Of a DNA stretch of 64,000 nucleotides, positions 32,984-41,304 are shown one piece after another. The stretch's first letter is position 1. The number at the start of each line of letters is the position of its first letter. Under the pieces are notes generated by a model, which saw nothing but the letters and a program-made list of their open reading frames with translations, did no database searches and was not told the DNA's origin. This DNA comes from Acidobacteriota bacterium. GTDB lineage: Bacteria > Acidobacteriota > Terriglobia > Acidiferrales > UBA7541. The position numbers were made by a program, and so were the translations under genes. The stretch spans positions 1 to 64,000 of the forward strand of contig QHYM01000099.1 of NCBI GenBank assembly GCA_003223295.1, in the 5' to 3' direction.

Positions 32984-33135
32984 AAGTTCCTCAAAAGATT
33001 GGTCTTAGTCCAACACCCCACGGCTCGTTCGTTTTTCAACGTTTTGAGGGCTCCTCCTCTCGAGAGGTCTGTCTTTGGCTCGCCCCGACCGCGTCGGAGC
33101 CCGAGCGCCCTCGCCACGGCGATGAAACAAGCGCG

Positions 33136-34743
33136 CTAGGTGCCAAACCCGGAGCCGTCTTGCGGCCCTTCAAAACCGCGATCGCGAAGCGCGCGCCGCG
33201 CCACTTCGCGATCCTCAAATTGCAGCGTGCGATCCGCGAGAATCTGATAATTCTCGTGGCCCTTTCCAGCCAACAGCACGATGTCGCCGGCGCGCGCCTC
33301 ATCCATTGCCATGCCGATAGCTTTTTCGCGGTCCGGCTCGATCAAATATTTTCCAGCCGTCTTTTGCAATCCCACGATGATGTCGCTGATGATTTTCAGC
33401 GGATCTTCCGTGCGCGGATTGTCGCTCGACAGAATCGTCAGGTCGCTCAGCCGTCCCGTCACTTCTCCCATGACCGGCCGCTTGGTGCGGTCTTTCAATC
33501 CTCCGCACCCGAAAAGGGTGATGATGCGGCCTTTCGGATTAAGCTCGCGCGCGGTGCGAACCAGATTCTCCAACGCGTCATCCGTGTGCGCGTAATCCAC
33601 AATCACCAGGAAGGGCTGGCCTTGATCCACGCGCTGAAAACGGCCCGAAACGCTCTCGAGATCCTGGATGCCTTTCTCGATGATTTCATTCGAAAGCCCC
33701 AAAGCCTGCGCCGCGCCGACCGCCGCCAGCAGGTTGTACACATTGATTCGCCCGACGAGTCGCGAGGTCACCTGCACTTTTCCATGGGGGGTTTGCGCCG
33801 TGAAACTCAGGCCCTCGAAGCTGAGATGAAATTTCTTGGTGGTGATGTCCGCTTCCGATTCTAGTCCATACGTGACGGTCTTCTTTGCCAGCCCTTCCAA
33901 CTGCTTGCCGTAACCGTCGTCGGCATTCACAACCGCAACTTCTGGCCCGCCCGCCCCGGTGCCTTCGAACAGCCGCCTTTTGGCCGCGAAATAATCCTCA
34001 AACGTCTTGTGATAATCCATGTGCTCGCGCGTCAAATTCGTAAACACCGCCGCTTGAAAATGGCAGCCCCACAACCGGTCCATTGCCAGCGAATGCGAAC
34101 TCGCCTCCAGCACCGCAAACTTTCCTCCGGCGTCGCGAATCTCGGCAAGAAACCCTTGCAGGTCCACTGATTCGGGCGTCGTGTTCGGTGCAGGATGGTC
34201 GCCGAGCGGTGTGTGATAAGCGATGGTGCCAAACAAACCGGTTCGCGCGCCGGAAGCTTTCACCATCGCGTCGACGAGCGAAGTGGTAGTAGTTTTTCCG
34301 TTTGTTCCGGTCACTGCGACCAGTTGCAAGGCATTGGCAGGATGGCCAAAGAAATTTGCCGCCGCGGTCGCCAGCGCTTTCCGTTCCTCGCGAACCTGGA
34401 CCCACGCAACTCCGCGCGGAAGTTTCTTGGGCGCCGCCCCCTCGCTGGCTACGGCCACGGCGCCGCGTTTCAATGCATCTTGGATGAATGTATTTCCGTC
34501 CGCTTTTGCGCCATGCAGCGCAAAAAACAGTGCGCCTTTCTCCACTCGGCGAGAATCACAGCTCACCTGCTGAATCTCGATGCCGTCGGCGTCATTTGGC
34601 AAAGTGGCTTCCACGCCGTCAAACAGCTCGCTCAGTTTCTTCGCGATTTTCGACCCGGCGACTTGGACAGAAGTTTTCAGAGGTTTTTCCCGCCCGGCGG
34701 TGGTATGTCGCACCTGTTTTTCTCGGCGCAGTGCCATCTTCAT
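33136..34743 (-). CDS. murE: UDP-N-acetylmuramoyl-tripeptide synthetase
   Basis: AVTGTNGKTTTTSLVDAM, NLTREHMDYH, DNPRTEDP (diaminopimelate-type DNPR motif). Confidence 0.97.
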   Translation of the reverse strand: MKMALRREKQVRHTTAGREKPLKTSVQVAGSKIAKKLSELFDGVEATLPNDADGIEIQQVSCDSRRVEKGALFFALHGAKADGNTFIQDALKRGAVAVASEGAAPKKLPRGVAWVQVREERKALATAAANFFGHPANALQLVAVTGTNGKTTTTSLVDAMVKASGARTGLFGTIAYHTPLGDHPAPNTTPESVDLQGFLAEIRDAGGKFAVLEASSHSLAMDRLWGCHFQAAVFTNLTREHMDYHKTFEDYFAAKRRLFEGTGAGGPEVAVVNADDGYGKQLEGLAKKTVTYGLESEADITTKKFHLSFEGLSFTAQTPHGKVQVTSRLVGRINVYNLLAAVGAAQALGLSNEIIEKGIQDLESVSGRFQRVDQGQPFLVIVDYAHTDDALENLVRTARELNPKGRIITLFGCGGLKDRTKRPVMGEVTGRLSDLTILSSDNPRTEDPLKIISDIIVGLQKTAGKYLIEPDREKAIGMAMDEARAGDIVLLAGKGHENYQILADRTLQFEDREVARRALRDRGFEGPQDGSGFGT

Positions 34744-34744
34744 C

Positions 34745-36886
34745 CTAATGCCTGCGCTTCCGTTTCGGCTTGGCGATCTTTGCCGCTGGTGCCCCGAATT
34801 GCACCGTCAGCCTCGCCCCTCGCCGCACCTTCATTCCCGCCGCAGGCGCTTGACTTACTGCAAGACCGCTGCCAACCAAAAGGGGATCCAGCCCCAGTTT
34901 CAAACACGCCGCCGTCACTCCCCGCATGGTCTTTCCCGAGAAGTCCGGCAAGGGGATGTCGCCGCCTTCATCCACCGCCACTGTCACTGCAGGTACTTGA
35001 TCTTTCGCACTCCTCGCATTTGTCCCGGAGAGCTCGGCTGGGGGTAGGTCCGGTAGGGCAGTAAAATCCGTTGGAGTGAAATCCGAGAGCGCTGCTAAGT
35101 TTGATGCATTTCCATCCTTGTACGCAACTTGAATCAACCGTGGCTGGACCGGCACGTCGCGGGGCACGTCCAGGTACGGCAACACTTGCTCGGCGATCCG
35201 CTTGAAAACCGGCGCTGCCACTTGTCCGCCTTCATGCTGTCCTACCGGCGAATCCAGCGACACCAGGATGGTCACCGCCGGGTTGTTGATGGGCGCAAAT
35301 CCCGTGAAGGAGGCAATCAGTTGCGTGTGGGAGTAGCGGCCTGTGGCTGGATCGATTTTTTGTGCTGTGCCGGTTTTGCCCGCGGCCGTCCAGCCATCGA
35401 GGTGGGCCAGCGGTCCGGTACCGTTCAAAACGACGCCCTCCATCAGCCGGCGAAGGGTCGCCGCCGTTTCTGGACGGATAACGCGCCTCGGCTCCCCTGA
35501 AGCCAGAGCGCTCCCAGTGGGCAACACCTTATTGTCGCGGCGCAGTTCCGCCACGATATGCGGCTTGTAGAGCATCCCGCCGTTCGCGATTGCGGAAACG
35601 GAGCTAATGAGCTGGATGGGCGTGACGCCCACCTCTTGCCCCATCGAAATCGACCCAATCGAGATGGCCGACCAGTTTTCCAGCCGCCTTACCAGCCCCT
35701 TGCTTTCGCCGGGCAAATCCACACCCGTAAGCTGGCCGAATCCAAACGCGCGAATGTAGTCGTAAAATTTCGGCGCTCCCAAACGCAGCGCGATTTTGAT
35801 CGCTCCCACGTCGCTCGATTGCGCAAGGATGTCCGAGACCGTCAGCAATCCGAATGGCTTATGGTCGCGGATGCGGTGCCCCGCCACGTACACGGCGCCG
35901 TTTTCGCAATCGAACACTTCCTCCGGCCGGACGATGCCCTGGTCGAAAGCCGCTGCCAAAGTGATCAACTTGAATGTCGACCCCGGTTCGTAGAGCGCTG
36001 TAACCGCGCGGTTCATCCGCGACTCCGCGGACGCGCCGTTCGCCACGTTTGGATTGAATTTCGGCCAATTGGCCAGCGCGAGAATTTCCCCCGTGTTGGG
36101 ATTCATCACCACAACGCTACCAGCCAGAGCACGCGTCTTCGTGATGGCTGCACCGAGCTCGCGCTCTGCGATGTATTGAATCTTTTCATCCAGCGTAAGA
36201 ATTACGTCGGCTCCGCGTTCGCGCCGTGCCTCCACGCCGTCGAACCAGCGCTGCCGCGCGTCGGCCATCACCACGATCTTTTCGCTCTTGCCGCGAATCT
36301 TGCTATCCAGCTCGTATTCGATTCCACCCAGGCCCTTTTCATCGACGTCAACAAAGCCCAGCACGTGAGCGGCAAGGTCCCGTTTCGGGTAAACGCGCTG
36401 GTTCTCTTTCTGAAAGTAAATGCCTTTCAGATTCAGTGCCTCGACAGCTTCCTTTTTGTCGGGCGGCACTTTGCGCGCTATCCAGACGAAGCTTTGCGCC
36501 GATCCCAATCGCGCTTCCAGAACGTCGCGGGGGATGCCCAAAACCTGTGAGAGCAACTGCGCTGCGAGCTGCGCATCTCCTATTTCAATGGGTACGGCAA
36601 ACACGGAATCCACCGGGATGCTCATGGCCAGAGGATCCATGTTGCGGTCGTAAATGGAGCCGCGCCTTGGTGTGATTTCAATGGTGCGCTGTTGCTGCCG
36701 CGCCGCGCGCACCAGGTAGTCGCTGTGACGGAGGAGTTGCAGGTAGCCCAGCCTGCCGAGGACCGCGGTGAGGCATACGAGAATTACTGCGGCAACCATG
36801 AGCAGCCGCTCGTTGGCTGTGAACTCACGTCTGCTGGTCCCCGCTCGGCGGTCAGCCTTCACGACGTGCGCGCGATTGTGGGCCAT
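34745..36886 (-). CDS. ftsI: Division-specific transpeptidase (FtsI/PBP3) with C-terminal PASTA domain
   Basis: RRGSIYDRNMDPLAMS, YEPGSTFKLITL (SxxK), KTGTAQK, C-terminal PASTA-like PLPDFSGKTMRGVTAACLKLGLDP. Confidence 0.95.
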   Translation of the reverse strand: MAHNRAHVVKADRRAGTSRREFTANERLLMVAAVILVCLTAVLGRLGYLQLLRHSDYLVRAARQQQRTIEITPRRGSIYDRNMDPLAMSIPVDSVFAVPIEIGDAQLAAQLLSQVLGIPRDVLEARLGSAQSFVWIARKVPPDKKEAVEALNLKGIYFQKENQRVYPKRDLAAHVLGFVDVDEKGLGGIEYELDSKIRGKSEKIVVMADARQRWFDGVEARRERGADVILTLDEKIQYIAERELGAAITKTRALAGSVVVMNPNTGEILALANWPKFNPNVANGASAESRMNRAVTALYEPGSTFKLITLAAAFDQGIVRPEEVFDCENGAVYVAGHRIRDHKPFGLLTVSDILAQSSDVGAIKIALRLGAPKFYDYIRAFGFGQLTGVDLPGESKGLVRRLENWSAISIGSISMGQEVGVTPIQLISSVSAIANGGMLYKPHIVAELRRDNKVLPTGSALASGEPRRVIRPETAATLRRLMEGVVLNGTGPLAHLDGWTAAGKTGTAQKIDPATGRYSHTQLIASFTGFAPINNPAVTILVSLDSPVGQHEGGQVAAPVFKRIAEQVLPYLDVPRDVPVQPRLIQVAYKDGNASNLAALSDFTPTDFTALPDLPPAELSGTNARSAKDQVPAVTVAVDEGGDIPLPDFSGKTMRGVTAACLKLGLDPLLVGSGLAVSQAPAAGMKVRRGARLTVQFGAPAAKIAKPKRKRRH

Positions 36887-36964
36887 GATGGGTTCGGTTC
36901 GGCCAGCGCTCCGCCTCGAGCTTCCCTGAGCGTGTAAATTCTTTGACGCCGTGCCGGCAAACTG

Positions 36965-37381
36965 CTATTGCGAGCGGCTCTGGCGTACGTATCTCGCAGC
37001 AGCCACCTGCGCTCCCGCAGGAGCGTCGTATTCGCGTACTTGCGTTGGCAGTGGCTCGGTCAGGCCCAATTGGCGGCGCGCAATCACATCAATGCGCATC
37101 GGGTTTCGCAGGCTGGCAATTTCCAGCTTCAAGGAAGAATTCAGCGTCGCCGCTTCCACCTGTTTTGCCTTTACTTCCTCCAATTGGAAGCTCAGATCGA
37201 TGCAGCGAAAGTGTTGGTAGATATAAAGCATGAAAAAAGCGGCCACGATTCCGCCCAGCGCCAGCGTGCGGTAGTAATACCGCAGCTTCACGGGCTCGAC
37301 GTGCCGCACCAGGCGCGAATTGTCGATCCGCTTGACGGTCTGAAATTCCCGCACTGCCCTTGCCTTTTTCTTGCTCGACAT
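36965..37381 (-). CDS. ftsL: Cell division protein FtsL
   Basis: Small single-TM protein with coiled-coil (LSFQLEEVKAKQVEAATLNSSLKLEIASLRNPMRIDVIARRQLGL) between rsmH and ftsI. Confidence 0.88.
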   Translation of the reverse strand: MSSKKKARAVREFQTVKRIDNSRLVRHVEPVKLRYYYRTLALGGIVAAFFMLYIYQHFRCIDLSFQLEEVKAKQVEAATLNSSLKLEIASLRNPMRIDVIARRQLGLTEPLPTQVREYDAPAGAQVAAARYVRQSRSQ

Positions 37382-37383
37382 GA

Positions 37384-38259
37384 CTACACTCTTTCCGCGC
37401 ACCGCAGTTTCGCGCTTCGCGAACGCGGGTTGCCGGCCATCTCTTCCTCGCTGGGCTGGATTACATGTTTGGTCAGCACGCGGAGCGTTCCTGCCCGCTC
37501 ACCCTCCTGAAACGCTCGCTTCACCAAGCGGTCTTCCCGCGAGTGGTAGCTCAGCACTACCCAGCGACCGCCCGAATTCATTGTGACCGGGGTCCGAGAA
37601 AGAAACTGCCCGAGTTCCTCCAACTCTCGATTCACCGCTATCCGCAGCGCCAGAAACGTTTTTGTTGCGGGATGCAGTCTCTGCCTTCCCCATTGCTTTC
37701 GGGCCCCTGCCACAGTCGTTGCCAGGTGCGCGGTGTCTCGTATCGGTCGCGCTCTCACGATCGCCCTGGCGATCTTTCTGGAATCGTGCTCGTCCGCTTC
37801 GCGGTAGAGCAAGTCGGCCAGCTCTCTCTCCGGCCATCGATTCACAATTTCGTCTGCCGTCAATTCGTCCTCGGCATTCATGCGCATATCCAGCGGACCG
37901 GCCTCGCGAAAGGAAAACCCGCGCTCGGCCTGATCAAGCTGCATGCTCGAAACTCCCAAGTCGGCCAAGACCCCGTCCACCGGCGGAATCCCCAACTCTT
38001 GTGCGACCTCCGCAATCCGCGAGAACGGTGCATGCGCCACTGTCACCTTCGCCCCAAAGATCTTCAGCCGCTCCCGCCCCATGGCGAGCGCCTGTGCGTC
38101 CCGGTCCAGACTGGTCAGCCTTCCAGAGGTCAATTTCGCGGCTATTGCTGCTGAGTGCCCGCCCGCTCCCAGCGTGGCGTCGATGTACGTTCCGTCCGGC
38201 TTTACGCGCAGCCATTCGAGCACCTCTCCCAACATCACCGGCGTGTGCGCCGCACCCAA
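37384..38259 (-). CDS. rsmH: 16S rRNA (cytosine1402-N4)-methyltransferase
   Basis: HTPVMLGEVLEWL, DATLGAGGHSAAI, DGVLADLGVSSMQLDQAERGFSF. Confidence 0.97.
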   Translation of the reverse strand: MGAAHTPVMLGEVLEWLRVKPDGTYIDATLGAGGHSAAIAAKLTSGRLTSLDRDAQALAMGRERLKIFGAKVTVAHAPFSRIAEVAQELGIPPVDGVLADLGVSSMQLDQAERGFSFREAGPLDMRMNAEDELTADEIVNRWPERELADLLYREADEHDSRKIARAIVRARPIRDTAHLATTVAGARKQWGRQRLHPATKTFLALRIAVNRELEELGQFLSRTPVTMNSGGRWVVLSYHSREDRLVKRAFQEGERAGTLRVLTKHVIQPSEEEMAGNPRSRSAKLRCAERV

Positions 38260-38280
38260 GCTCGTTACTCATTACCCCAA

Positions 38281-38721
38281 CTAAATCCCCAAATCTTCCA
38301 AGGCCTTGTCGTCTTCGTCCGTGTACGGCTCATTCTTCAACTGATCCAGCATTCGCGTGTGATTCATCACTTCCAGGTAGTCCAGGTTGCCCAGCACATC
38401 CACGTCTCCCTTGGCCTGGGCCGATTCCCGCAGCACAGTCGGCAGGAGCAGCCTGCCCTGCCCATCCAATTCCACGGTCTGACCGTAATAGCTGGTTCGC
38501 ATCAAAAACTTCCTTTTTGCTCGGTTCGTGCTCGGCATCTTCTCCAGCTTGTCTTCAATCTCCGACCAAGCCTTCATCGGATAAATTCGCGCCGTTTCAC
38601 CGGTGGTGCTGGTGATGTAAAACTGGTTGCCGTACTCCTTCAATTGGTCGAGAAACACGGCGGGTATCTTCAGACGACCCTTCTCGTCCACCTTCGCTGG
38701 ACAGTTGCCCCGCAGCTTCAT
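38281..38721 (-). CDS. mraZ: Transcriptional regulator MraZ
   Basis: LRGNCPAKVDEKGRLKIPAVF, first gene of dcw cluster; two SpoVT/AbrB-like halves (YYGQTVELDGQGRLLLPTVLRESA). Confidence 0.95.
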   Translation of the reverse strand: MKLRGNCPAKVDEKGRLKIPAVFLDQLKEYGNQFYITSTTGETARIYPMKAWSEIEDKLEKMPSTNRAKRKFLMRTSYYGQTVELDGQGRLLLPTVLRESAQAKGDVDVLGNLDYLEVMNHTRMLDQLKNEPYTDEDDKALEDLGI

Positions 38722-38797
38722 TTGCCCCGCTCAGCTCGACCCGATTGCCGGAATCGAACGCGAAAATGTGGTTTACAATGGCCAAAATGCCCACTTT

Positions 38798-38883
38798 CGC
38801 CACAACTCTGGGTAGTTGTCTACTTTGCCCTACCGCCCGCTACCTGACCCTACTCCTACCCACTTCTTACCACTTTACGCCAC
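38798..38883 (-). promoter_or_regulatory. MraZ-box-like operator array: eight in-phase GTRG boxes at 10-bp period
   Basis: Minus strand: GTGGCGTAAA GTGGTAAGAA GTGGGTAGGA GTAGGGTCAG GTAGCGGGCG GTAGGGCAAA GTAGACAACT (ACCCAGAGTT) GTGGCGAAAG. Confidence 0.7.
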
Positions 38884-38911
38884 ATCCTACTTGGTTTTGC
38901 GCCCTTGTCAA
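38884..38911 (-). promoter_or_regulatory. Putative sigma70-type promoter of mraZ/dcw operon
   Basis: Minus strand TTGACA (38911-38906), 16-nt spacer, TAGGAT (38889-38884). Confidence 0.6.
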
Positions 38912-39172
38912 GAGAAAACATGCATTCTCAAAAAAAAGTTGTGATAATCCGCATGAACCAGACCGATGCTTTTCACTGCAAGTTATAGTGGTTTGCTTGT
39001 CGGTGAACTTCAAGCGGTAGTGGTATAGTTTCTCCGCTGTTCCAAATTGCAAACCCTTCCCTGTCCCCAATGGAAAATGCCGCCGATAGACTCTTCAGAA
39101 TCTCCTATTCTCTTCTATCTGATCATGTGTTATTCTCTTCGTGTCTTCAATATTCGTAAGGAGCCTTTTTCC

Positions 39173-39250
39173 ATGGAATGGACCACTCCTCGGCACGAAG
39201 AGATTGATCTGAACTGCGAAATCAGTTCCTACGCCAACGCCGAGCTCTAG
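39173..39250 (+). CDS. pqqA: PQQ precursor peptide PqqA
   Basis: 25 aa MEWTTPRHEEIDLNCEISSYANAEL with the E-x3-Y crosslink motif; AAGGAG ribosome-binding site 9 nt upstream; followed by pqqB. Confidence 0.93.
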   Translation: MEWTTPRHEEIDLNCEISSYANAEL

Positions 39251-39292
39251 ACTTTCTGTTCGCCAGGCGAGCACGCTGGCCGGCGTACCGAA

Positions 39293-40225
39293 ATGCGCGT
39301 AAAAGTCCTCGGATCCGCAGCCGGGGGTGGCTTTCCCCAATGGAATTGCCAGTGTCCAAACTGTAGCGGTTTGCGCCGCGGCTCACTCAAGGCTCGTCCG
39401 CGCACGCAGACGCAGGTTATCTTTTCTCCCGACTCCAAAATCTGGTTTCTGCTTTGCGCTTCTCCCGATCTACGGCAGCAAGTGCTCTCCGCCCGCGAGC
39501 TAGCACCCCCCGAGGATTCTTCTCCCTCCCCGATTGCCGGCGTCTTTCTGCCGAGCGCCGACGTTGACTCCGTGATGGGCCTGCTCCATCTGCGCGAGTT
39601 TCAGAGTTTTTTTGTCTTCGCTACGCGCGGTGTGCAGTGTGCCCTTCAAAAGGAAAACCGCATCTTCCGCGTCTTGGAGCGCTCCAATCCGCCCGTGAAA
39701 TGGCAGACCCTGTCGAGCAAAGGACGCTTGGGCTGTCATTTGACGGAAGATTCCTCCGGCCCCGCGGACTTCATCTGCACGACCCTGCCGCTGGGAGGTT
39801 GCTATCCGGATTACGTCAGTGAGGAAACCCTGAGTGCGCTTCCACCTGACGAAGCAACGATCGGCTTCGTCATGGAGCAAGGCGACAAACGCCTCTTCTT
39901 TGCGCCGTCGCTTTCCGGATCTTCGGGCGCGTGGAGGTCTATTGCCGAAACCTCGGACATTGTTTTCATCGATGGTACCTTCTGGAGCGACGACGAGCTC
40001 ATGCGTACGGGCCGCAGCAGAAAGTCCGCTTGCGAGATCGGCCACTTGCCGCTCTCCGGCCCCGGCGGCCTCCTGGAGCAATTTCCTGCGAACGCCAAAG
40101 GCCGCAAAATCTTGATTCACATCAACAACACCAATCCCATCCTTGACGAAAAAAGCGCCGAGCACCGCGTCGTGCTGGATGCCGGCTTCGAAATCGCCTA
40201 CGATGGCATGGAGCTCGAACTCTAA
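39293..40225 (+). CDS. pqqB: PQQ biosynthesis protein PqqB
   Basis: MRVKVLGSAAGGGFPQWNCQCPNCSGLR. Confidence 0.97.
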   Translation: MRVKVLGSAAGGGFPQWNCQCPNCSGLRRGSLKARPRTQTQVIFSPDSKIWFLLCASPDLRQQVLSARELAPPEDSSPSPIAGVFLPSADVDSVMGLLHLREFQSFFVFATRGVQCALQKENRIFRVLERSNPPVKWQTLSSKGRLGCHLTEDSSGPADFICTTLPLGGCYPDYVSEETLSALPPDEATIGFVMEQGDKRLFFAPSLSGSSGAWRSIAETSDIVFIDGTFWSDDELMRTGRSRKSACEIGHLPLSGPGGLLEQFPANAKGRKILIHINNTNPILDEKSAEHRVVLDAGFEIAYDGMELEL

Positions 40226-40228
40226 AGT

Positions 40229-40993
40229 ATGGCCGCGCCAACAACCAGTAGTCTCGAAAAGTCGCTGCTCTCCGAAGCCGAGTTCATCGCCGGTTTTCAC
40301 GCCATTGGTGAAGAGCGCTATCACCACAAGCATCCGTTTCACTTGATGATGCACGAAGGCAAGCTCACGCGCGGCCAGCTCCAAGCCTGGGCGCTCAACC
40401 GCTATTTCTACCAGAGCCGCATTCCGATCAAGGACGCAGCCATCCTTGCCCGCAGCGAGGATCCTGCATTTCGCCTCGCATGGCGCAAACGCATCCTCGA
40501 CCACGACGGCGAGGGCGCGAAGCCAGGCGGAATCGAAAAGTGGCTAAAGCTAGTCGAAGCCACGGGGCTTTCACGCGATCACGCTCTGCGCGGCGACGGC
40601 ATCCTTCCCGCCACGCGCTTTGCCGTGCAAGCCTATGTTGACTTCGTTGCCACGCGCTCGCATGTTGAAGCCGTTGCCTCGTCTCTCACCGAACTTTTTT
40701 CGCACAAACTCATCGCTCTGCGCATGGATCGCATGCGCCAGCACTACCCCTGGCTTTCTGGCGGCCTCGACTACTTCACCGGCCGCCTCACGCAAGCCCC
40801 CGAAGACGCGGAGTTTGCGCTGGCATGGGTGGTGAAGCACGCGCGCACTCGCGAAGAACAGGACAAGGCCCATGCTGCTCTGCGCGCCAAATGCGACATT
40901 CTGTGGGCGCAACTTGACGCTCTCTATTTCGCCTACGTGAATCCCGGCTGGCCTCCTCCGGGCGCCTTCCTGCCCGCCAAGGAAAATGCATGA
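40229..40993 (+). CDS. pqqC: Pyrroloquinoline-quinone synthase PqqC
   Basis: YHHKHPFHLMMHEGKLTRGQLQAWALNRYFYQSRIPIKDAAIL. Confidence 0.97.
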   Translation: MAAPTTSSLEKSLLSEAEFIAGFHAIGEERYHHKHPFHLMMHEGKLTRGQLQAWALNRYFYQSRIPIKDAAILARSEDPAFRLAWRKRILDHDGEGAKPGGIEKWLKLVEATGLSRDHALRGDGILPATRFAVQAYVDFVATRSHVEAVASSLTELFSHKLIALRMDRMRQHYPWLSGGLDYFTGRLTQAPEDAEFALAWVVKHARTREEQDKAHAALRAKCDILWAQLDALYFAYVNPGWPPPGAFLPAKENA

Positions 40994-41268
40994 GTGTGGA
41001 TTTAAACAGCCGGCCGCGGCTCGCCGCGGGATGCCGTATGGGAGAAAACAACAAACAGCGTGTCCTGCTGATGCCCGAACGCGCTCTGCGCCTCAATGGC
41101 CCAAGCTTGGAAATCGTGTCGCGCTGCGATGGCAAGTACACCGTGGCGCAAATCATTGGCGAGCTGCAATTGCTCTACTCGAAGGCCGAGCCGCATAAAG
41201 TCGAGCAAGACATCCTCGGCTATCTCGAACTTTTGCAGAAGGAACGTGCCCTCGACTTTGACGTGTAG
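40990..41268 (+). CDS. pqqD: PQQ biosynthesis peptide chaperone PqqD
   Basis: RPRLAAGCRMGENNKQRVLLMPERALRLNGPSLEIVSRCDGKYTVAQIIGEL. Confidence 0.95.
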   Translation: MSVDLNSRPRLAAGCRMGENNKQRVLLMPERALRLNGPSLEIVSRCDGKYTVAQIIGELQLLYSKAEPHKVEQDILGYLELLQKERALDFDV

Positions 41269-41304
41269 GGTCCGCCTTCCGGGGCGGGCCGCTCTTCGCT
41301 GCCC

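Noticed and set aside
38798-38883. Short regular repeats resembling a CRISPR-like array
   Set aside because: Period is only 10 bp with a 4-bp conserved core, lying between promoter and start codon of mraZ; operator array fits, CRISPR does not, and there are no cas genes.
39047-39172. N-terminal 42 residues of the 67-aa ORF containing pqqA
   Set aside because: No similarity to PqqA; a strong ribosome-binding site and ATG at 39173 define the real peptide.
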